Below are positions 6,842 through 11,322 of a stretch of DNA of 11,322 bases, in pieces. The notes under the pieces were generated by a model. The model was not told the DNA's origin. It saw only the letters and a list, made by a program, of their open reading frames with translations, and searched no databases. The stretch lies in contig JAGPVK010000313.1 of NCBI GenBank assembly GCA_018067055.1, positions 1 to 11,322 of the forward strand, written 5' to 3'. Source of the stretch: Sphingomonadales bacterium (lineage in GTDB: Bacteria > Pseudomonadota > Alphaproteobacteria > Sphingomonadales > Sphingomonadaceae). Made by a program: the position numbers and the translations under genes. The first letter of the stretch is position 1; each line of letters begins with the position of its first letter.

Positions 6842-7749
6842 TGCAAGTTAGTTAGTTGTGGTGAATTCTATATGAATTGACGCAGTCGGTCGATCGTCAG
6901 AACATCTAACGCTTACAGTTATCGGGAATTTCCGACTATTCTGAGCCCTATCCGCATGTGACGATCAGGGATACGACTGTTTCAGGCTGCCTCATCATTC
7001 GGTCCCTGACATCGGCGATTACCTTAGGGGATCGGCGTATTGTAGAGAGAGCCTCCGTTCAGCAATCGCCCCAATTTGCGACATTCCCGACGACAGTATC
7101 GTTTCTCAGTATCTACCGTCCCGTCACGTAGAGCTTGGCAGTTGATGTAGGGCGGATATCTGAGGTACTTTTGTCAGGTAGCCGGACGCGTAACCCGGCA
7201 TTTTACTACTGGCAACAAAATGCGGTCGCTATTGGAAAAATCGGGAAACCCAAAAAACAGAAAGGCTAAGTGCGATTTGACGACGATGGAATATCGTTCA
7301 CGGTACTCGCTTGTGCAACTCCACCTATGGGATATAAAGCAGCTAGACCTGCAGAGCTTTCCCGGTAGTCTAAAAGACTTGTCGGTAAGTGGCTTCAAGC
7401 TCTCCTGCCCCGCCTGTCAAAAGACGCCGGTGGCTTTCACTTTCCTGTTTCAGAGTACGGCATAGTAGCTGCGTGAGGGCTACAAGGAGATTTAGTACAA
7501 TAAAATCAGTACCTTCCGAATTTTAGAAATCGACTTATGGGTCTTTTTACGGGCCTTTTCGAACTCCATATTGGAATACACTAAATAAAACAATGGGTTA
7601 TAACCTAAATTCGAGTCTTCTGGCACAAAATTTTCATTCGCTGATGACAGCGAAAGATTGTAAATCCCTCATAGAACCTGAAAAACCACGCATGCTTGAC
7701 CGTGCATGTTCCCCCTGATTCGCGAGCAGATCAGCTTCGGGCAATCCGT
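6829..7749. other. Gene-poor intergenic region between two minus-strand transcription units
   Basis: About 920 nt without a convincing gene. The base composition is visibly more AT-rich than the flanking genes, especially at 7490-7690. Small open frames occur (7220-7465 on +, 7174-7398 on -), but they lack a clear ribosome-binding site, a recognisable motif or the GC-rich codon use of the neighbours. Visible structure is limited to small inverted repeats: AATTC/GAATT (6863-6877), GCCGG/CCGGC (7181-7199), TTCGCT/AGCGAA (7637-7654) and CATGC/GCATG (7691-7708). The right end holds the 3' region of the lipoyl operon and the left end the upstream region of the receptor gene. The middle could be decayed sequence, a small RNA locus or simple spacer; nothing decides between these. 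Confidence 0.6.
7637..7708 (-). terminator. Weak candidate terminator hairpins downstream of the lipoyl operon
   Basis: Two small hairpins lie 40-110 nt after the ligase-like gene on the - strand. The first is CATGC/GCATG (7708-7691, 5 bp), with five T residues soon after it (7685-7681). The second is TTCGCT/AGCGAA (7654-7637, 6 bp, 6-nt loop), followed by an A/T-rich stretch. Neither is strong, and the T-runs are not directly adjacent to the stems. Confidence 0.3.
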
Positions 7750-8439
7750 TCAGCCAGGGTTGAGATCAAGCATGTCTGCCAGAGTGGCGTGGCTGGACGT
7801 GGTGTAGGCATGGGGCAGACCGAGCCGTTGCTCGAAATTCCTTATGTGGGAAATGTCGGAGCCGGTCGAGCCGTAGACCGTGATGGATGCGTGACAGATA
7901 TAGGCGGTTTGATCGTGTCGGCGTATGATGCGCGATGCCGTTCCCGCGATTTTTCTGTTGTTCAGGCAGAGGTTGTAATTGCCGTCACAATAGGCCCCGG
8001 TGATCGAACCGACAAAAGGCTCGATATGCAATTTGCGAAAACCGGCTTGCAGCAATGTGATCAGAGCTTCGTAGCTGGCATTGGGCGGGACAGGCTTTGC
8101 GCCTGCGGCAACCGCCAGCGAGATATTCAATATTCCCGGGCGATGAATCACGGTCGAACCGCCAGATGATCGGACATGGACGGGCCAGCCTGATCTGGCG
8201 CTAAAGTCCGCTGCTTCGGGAAACGCCTTGCGCCTCGCAACAGGACGCGTCGTCACCAGACAATTCTGGTTTTCCCAGATTCTGAGTCTCGAAGATCCTG
8301 ACGGCAACGCGGCGACTTGATCGATGAGGTCGTCATCATCGTCAACGGCCTGCTGTCCCGCACATTGTTCAACGGCGGTTTCAGGGGAGATCGCCTGCGC
8401 CAGGCGACGGACCAGATCGCGCTCCCCTGGCGAGGCCAT
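7750..8439 (-). CDS. Short lipoate-protein-ligase/octanoyltransferase family protein
   Basis: A 229-residue member of the BPL/LplA/LipB cofactor-transferase family, which attaches lipoate or octanoate to a lysine of a carrier domain. The core signature is visible: R-S-S-G-G-S-T-V-I-H (90-99; usual form R-R-x-G-G-G), L-N-I-S-L (104-108), C-D-G-N-Y-N-L (151-157) and R-K-I-A-G-T-A (162-168), with K163 at the position of the conserved catalytic/cofactor-binding lysine. It is shorter than E. coli LplA (about 337 residues) and lacks the C-terminal accessory domain, so it may need a partner, act as a transferase, or form part of a bipartite ligase. The antisense frame at 7696-8169 is a shadow. The start overlaps the stop of the lipoyl carrier gene by one base (TAATG), strong evidence that the carrier is its substrate (inference). 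It is the last gene of the operon. Confidence 0.8.
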   Translation of the reverse strand: MASPGERDLVRRLAQAISPETAVEQCAGQQAVDDDDDLIDQVAALPSGSSRLRIWENQNCLVTTRPVARRKAFPEAADFSARSGWPVHVRSSGGSTVIHRPGILNISLAVAAGAKPVPPNASYEALITLLQAGFRKLHIEPFVGSITGAYCDGNYNLCLNNRKIAGTASRIIRRHDQTAYICHASITVYGSTGSDISHIRNFEQRLGLPHAYTTSSHATLADMLDLNPG

Positions 8440-8669
8440 TATTTGATCGAGCCTACCACCTGTCCGGGAACCACGATTTCATCCTCCGCCACCGCTATGC
8501 ACAGCGTCCCGCTGGCTGGCGCAGATATTTCAAAACTGGTTTTTTCCACCATGATCTCGGCGACCGTCACGCCTGCCTGCACAGCTTCACCGTCGTCATA
8601 TAGCCAGGTCGCAAGCGCGGCTTCCTGATCCGGCTCCCACTGCCCTTGCGGCACCAATATTTCGGTCAT
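8439..8669 (-). CDS. Stand-alone lipoyl-domain carrier protein
   Basis: A 76-residue protein that consists only of a biotinyl/lipoyl attachment domain. K43, in the hairpin I-M-V-E-K-T-S-F-E-I (39-48), is the expected lipoylation site; the usual motif is D-K-A, here E-K-T. It is not biotin-like, as M-K-M is absent. Downstream A-P-A-S-G (50-54) and the final V-P-G-Q-V-V-G-S-I complete the second half of the barrel. No peripheral-subunit-binding domain or E2 acyltransferase domain follows; the frame stops at 8439. The frame is open upstream to 8795, but ATG 8669 follows GGGAG at 7 nt and begins exactly at the domain, and it overlaps the E1-beta stop as ATGA. The role is probably a swinging-arm acyl or electron carrier for the adjacent E1. 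Confidence 0.87.
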   Translation of the reverse strand: MTEILVPQGQWEPDQEAALATWLYDDGEAVQAGVTVAEIMVEKTSFEISAPASGTLCIAVAEDEIVVPGQVVGSIK

Positions 8670-9715
8670 CTTTGTGCTCCCAGCATGGCTCGTATCCTGC
8701 TCTCGATCTTCTGCGCATCGGGCAGCAGAAAATGTTCCATGACCGGGGTGAATGGAATCGGGATATCGGGATGGGCGATGCGTTGCGGCGGACATTTAAG
8801 CGGGGCGGGCAGCGCTTCACAAACTGTGGCGATTACTTCCGCTCCGATCCCGCAGCTCAGATAATCGTCGTCGACCACGAGCAGCCGACCGGTTTTCGCG
8901 ACCGAGGCGAGAATCGACTCCCGGTCAAGCGGCGCTATCGTCCGCAAATCCAGAACTTCTGCGTCGATCCCGGTCTCCGCCAGATTCCTGGCGGCAGCAA
9001 GCGCATGGTGCACCGTGACTCCGAGCCCGACGATGGTGACATCGCTACCCTCTCGCACGATCGACGCTTTGCCAATCGGCACGAGATACTCGCTCTCCGG
9101 TGTATCATTGATCGAGCCGGCCACGGTGCCCAGCCAGCCCATGCCCTGCAACGCTTTGTGGAACATGAAAATGACCGGATTATCATCGCGGATTGCCGAG
9201 AGCATAAGGCCTTTGGCATCATGGGCATTGGAGGGGATCACCACCTTCATGCCCGGAAGATGACCGAAGGTGGCGTAGAGGCACTGGCTGTGCTGGCCCG
9301 CGTCGCCATAGCCGCCGCCGACCGATGTCATCAGCACCATCGGACAGGAGACCTTGCCGCCCGAGAAATAGCTTTGCTTGGCGGCCAGATTATAGATTGC
9401 ATCCATGCAGACGCCGAAAAAGTCGACGAACATCAATTCCACAATCGGTCGCAACCCATTGGCCGCCATGCCAACCGCTGCGCCGATAAAGGCGGTTTCG
9501 GAGATCGGGGTGTCCCTGACGCGCTCCCCCCCGAACGTCTCGAACAATCCGGTTGTGGTGCCGAACACCCCGCCCATTTTCCCGATATCCTCGCCCATCA
9601 CGAGGATGGATGGATCGCGTTGCATTTCCTGACCGATGGCCTCGCTCATCGCTTTGGCGATTGTCAGCCGGCGCTCTGCACCCGGTTTTTCGACGGTGGC
9701 ATCAGGCAAAGACAT
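8666..9715 (-). CDS. Thiamine-diphosphate-dependent dehydrogenase E1 component, beta subunit (acetoin/2-oxoacid type)
   Basis: A 349-residue E1-beta of the acetoin/pyruvate/branched-chain 2-oxoacid dehydrogenase family, the partner of the E1-alpha encoded just upstream. E73 in D-T-P-I-S-E (68-73) matches the glutamate that activates thiamine diphosphate. G-E-D-I-G (41-45), the G-Q-H-S-Q block and F-G-H-L-P-G-M-K-V-V are conserved family features. The transketolase C-terminal domain follows (V-P-I-G-K-A to V-L-D-L-R-T-I-A-P-L-D), ending in the typical H-P-D-I-P-I-P region. The frame is open to 9871, but ATG 9715 is preferred because it follows GAAGGAAG and gives a family-like N terminus; it overlaps E1-alpha by 14 nt. 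AcoB-like length supports an intact gene. The substrate may be an acyloin, an alpha-diketone or a 2-oxoacid. Confidence 0.9.
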   Translation of the reverse strand: MSLPDATVEKPGAERRLTIAKAMSEAIGQEMQRDPSILVMGEDIGKMGGVFGTTTGLFETFGGERVRDTPISETAFIGAAVGMAANGLRPIVELMFVDFFGVCMDAIYNLAAKQSYFSGGKVSCPMVLMTSVGGGYGDAGQHSQCLYATFGHLPGMKVVIPSNAHDAKGLMLSAIRDDNPVIFMFHKALQGMGWLGTVAGSINDTPESEYLVPIGKASIVREGSDVTIVGLGVTVHHALAAARNLAETGIDAEVLDLRTIAPLDRESILASVAKTGRLLVVDDDYLSCGIGAEVIATVCEALPAPLKCPPQRIAHPDIPIPFTPVMEHFLLPDAQKIESRIRAMLGAQR

Positions 9716-10685
9716 GGTCAAAAGCTTCCTTCGGTTCAGGATAATCATTGCTGCGTGCGAAGGCGAATGCCTGGTCAACCTTGCCGCGGGCCTCGCTTTC
9801 CGCTCGATCCAGTTCCGCTTCTTCAAACCCTTCTGCAACCAACCGCGCCCGATAGGCCGGAATGGGATCACGTTCCTTCAATCGCTTGACTTCGTCCTTG
9901 GGCCGATAGCCTTCCGGATCGCCCATGAAATGGCCTTCCAGTCGGCTGGTTTCGATCTCGATCAAACTGGGCCCTGAGCCGGATCTTGCCCACTCGATCG
10001 CAATGCCTGCAATCGCGTACACAGCATCTGGATCGTTGCCGCTGACATGATGGCCGGGCATGGCATAGCCTCCTGCTCGATCGGCATTACTGGCAACGGC
10101 AGTGCAGGCGCTTTTCGGGACAGAAATACCGTAGCTATTGTCTTCGATGACGAAGACCACCGGTGCTTTCCAGACCGATGCAAGATTGAGGCTCTCATGA
10201 AAAGCGCCCTGATTGGCAGCGCCTTCTCCCAGAAAAGCAACGGCGATGGCATCACTTCCCCGCATCTTGGCGGCCATCGCGGCACCGACCGCCGGCCCCA
10301 TTCCCTGGGCAATGATCCCGGAACAGGAAAAATTCACCGCCGGGTCGAACAGATGCATATGGCCGCCGCGTCCGCCCGCCAGCCCGTCTTTCTTGCCGAA
10401 AATCTCGGCAGCCATGGCATTCAGATCGACGCCCTTGGCGATTGCGATATGATGCGGGCGGTGGGTTGCGGTGATCGTATCATCCGGGCGCAAATGCGCA
10501 CACACACCCACGGCGCAGGGTTCCTGGCCGTCGGACAGATGCATCTCGCCGGGCAGCGGCCCTTTCGCCATGTTGAATACCGGCGTTTTGCCTTCAAAAT
10601 AGGCCGGCTTGATCAGATCTTCGAAATACCGGCTCTTGACCATCTGGGCATACATCCAGAGCCGCTTGCTGTGGTTGCTGCTCAT
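9702..10685 (-). CDS. Thiamine-diphosphate-dependent dehydrogenase E1 component, alpha subunit (acetoin/2-oxoacid type)
   Basis: A 327-residue E1-alpha, close in length to AcoA. It carries the thiamine-diphosphate/Mg motif starting G153-E-G-A-A-N-Q-G-A-F-H-E and ending E-D-N183-S-Y-G-I-S; the family form is usually GDG...NN, so D154 is Glu and the first Asn is Asp (D182). The active-site histidine region is T-H-R-P-H-H (74-79) instead of the common T-H-R-G-H-G. The phosphorylation-loop-like region R-G-G-H-M-H (106-111) is present. The start ATG 10685 overlaps the SDR stop as ATGA; an upstream extension to 10829 has no family similarity and lies inside the SDR gene. With E1-beta it should form an alpha2-beta2 enzyme that decarboxylates or cleaves the substrate and acylates lipoate. 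The motif changes are conservative, so activity is expected. Confidence 0.9.
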   Translation of the reverse strand: MSSNHSKRLWMYAQMVKSRYFEDLIKPAYFEGKTPVFNMAKGPLPGEMHLSDGQEPCAVGVCAHLRPDDTITATHRPHHIAIAKGVDLNAMAAEIFGKKDGLAGGRGGHMHLFDPAVNFSCSGIIAQGMGPAVGAAMAAKMRGSDAIAVAFLGEGAANQGAFHESLNLASVWKAPVVFVIEDNSYGISVPKSACTAVASNADRAGGYAMPGHHVSGNDPDAVYAIAGIAIEWARSGSGPSLIEIETSRLEGHFMGDPEGYRPKDEVKRLKERDPIPAYRARLVAEGFEEAELDRAESEARGKVDQAFAFARSNDYPEPKEAFDHVFA

Positions 10686-11322
10686 CGGGCGACCCATCCG
10701 CCATCGATCACCAGTTCGATGCCGGTGACAAAGCGGGACTCGTTGGACCCCAGATAGATCGCACCCATGGCAATATCTTCCGGGGTGCCAACCCGGTTGA
10801 GAGGGCATAGCGCCGCAATCGCTGTCCATGGATCATCGGCCGGGATCGAGCCATTCTCGACCCATCCTTCCACCGCCATTTCCAGCATTGGCGTGCGGAT
10901 ACAGCCCGGGTGGATCGAATTGCAGCGGATCGCGTCGCCGTGTGCCGCCCATTCGATAGCCAGGCTTTTCGACATATGTCGCACGGCGCCTTTGGAGGTA
11001 TTATAAGCCAATTGGTCCGGGTAGCCGACCAGACCTGCAATGGACGAAATATTGATCACCGAAGCGGAGGAACCGGATTTCCCTGCCTTGCAGAGCAAGG
11101 GCTCCAGAGTCTTGCAGCCGAGGAAAATGCCGTCAACATTGACCGCCATGATCCCGCGCCAGTCGGCCAGGCTGTGTTCGCGCATCGGCTTCACCAGCTC
11201 AAGTCCGGCATTGTTGACCAGGATATCAAGCTGCCCGAATTGCGCGCCGATATGATCTGCCAGTTTCTGCCAATCCTCTGGCGATGCAACATCCAGATGA
11301 AAGGCGGTGGCACCGAATTGCG
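10682..11322 (-). CDS. SDR family oxidoreductase (partial, N terminus off window)
   Basis: The C-terminal 212 residues of a short-chain dehydrogenase that runs off the right edge. The frame is open from the edge, so the GTG at 11194 is internal. The visible part begins before L-D-V (D10 by window numbering) and N-N-A-G (36-39). Catalytic S93, Y106 and K110 (Y-N-T-S-K) follow, then H-P-G-C-I-R-T-P-M, and the family ends with V-I-D-G-G-W. The glycine-rich cofactor loop lies outside. L-D-V and the C-terminal layout resemble NAD-dependent secondary alcohol dehydrogenases such as cyclohexanol- or butanediol-type SDRs, from family memory only. It is the first visible gene of the E1/lipoyl operon and overlaps E1-alpha by 4 nt. 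It may make the keto substrate of the E1 enzyme (inference). Confidence 0.87.
   Translation of the reverse strand, partial: QFGATAFHLDVASPEDWQKLADHIGAQFGQLDILVNNAGLELVKPMREHSLADWRGIMAVNVDGIFLGCKTLEPLLCKAGKSGSSASVINISSIAGLVGYPDQLAYNTSKGAVRHMSKSLAIEWAAHGDAIRCNSIHPGCIRTPMLEMAVEGWVENGSIPADDPWTAIAALCPLNRVGTPEDIAMGAIYLGSNESRFVTGIELVIDGGWVAR

Noticed and set aside
7220..7465. 81-codon open frame on + in the intergenic region
   Set aside because: No clear ribosome-binding site, no motif and codon use unlike the neighbours; a C-P-A-C pair alone is not enough to call a gene.
7601..7627. tRNA-3'-end-like stretch (ATTCGAGT followed by GGCACA)
   Set aside because: The bases flanking the loop do not form a T-arm stem and no upstream tRNA arms are seen, so neither a tRNA nor an attachment-site remnant can be supported.
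7696..8169. 157-codon open frame on +
   Set aside because: Antisense to the ligase-like gene, whose - strand product has the LplA core motifs.
8672..9889. 405-codon open frame on + opposite E1-beta
   Set aside because: Antisense shadow of a GC-rich gene; the - strand carries clear E1-beta motifs and the + translation has no recognisable domain.
10047..10757. 236-codon open frame on + opposite E1-alpha and the SDR end
   Set aside because: Crosses two well-supported - strand genes and shows no family motif.
1..11322. Insertion sequences, integrase, CRISPR arrays or long direct repeats
   Set aside because: No transposase or integrase motif, no regularly spaced repeats and no paired terminal inverted repeats were seen by eye on either strand.

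Overview
The window looks like an accessory catabolic region from an alphaproteobacterium, most likely a sphingomonad. This rests on the mix of a large TonB-dependent receptor, short-chain dehydrogenases (SDRs), SnoaL/NTF2-fold enzymes and a tandem HxlR regulator, on the moderately GC-rich coding sequence, and on Shine-Dalgarno sites of the GGAG type. It is an inference; no rRNA or other marker gene is present.

Layout. Bases 1-457 (+) hold the C-terminal end of an MFS transporter. Bases 551-1522 (+) encode an unusual regulator made of two HxlR winged-helix domains, each followed by an identically spaced His/Cys motif. Bases 1599-4333 (+) form a tight four-gene operon, SDR, SnoaL, SDR, SnoaL, whose genes are 16 nt apart or overlap. 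A strong bidirectional terminator (4359-4383) separates it from a convergent TonB-dependent receptor (4411-6759, -). Bases 6829-7749 contain no convincing gene. Bases 7750-11322 (-) are a second compact operon, transcribed from beyond the right edge in the order SDR (partial), E1-alpha, E1-beta, stand-alone lipoyl carrier, short lipoate-protein-ligase-like protein. All four junctions overlap.

How the genes may work together (inference). The receptor and MFS protein could move a hydrophobic or carbohydrate-like substrate across the outer and inner membranes. The four-gene operon looks like alternating redox and hydration/dehydration or isomerisation steps. Its first SDR resembles the hydroxyacyl-CoA dehydrogenase part of MFE-2, and both SnoaL proteins keep a Tyr/Asp/His set spaced almost as in bile-acid 7-alpha-dehydratase BaiE, so CoA-linked alicyclic or steroid-like intermediates are one possibility. 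The minus-strand operon resembles acetoin/2-oxoacid dehydrogenase systems: an SDR could make an alpha-hydroxyketone or diketone, which a ThDP E1 cleaves with transfer of the acyl group to lipoate.

The most noteworthy system is this minus-strand cassette. It has a complete E1, a 76-residue free lipoyl protein and a probable dedicated ligase, but no E2 acyltransferase or E3 dihydrolipoamide dehydrogenase in the visible part. The tandem HxlR protein with two putative metal knuckles and the duplicated SnoaL enzymes are the next most interesting. Substrates cannot be read from the sequence.
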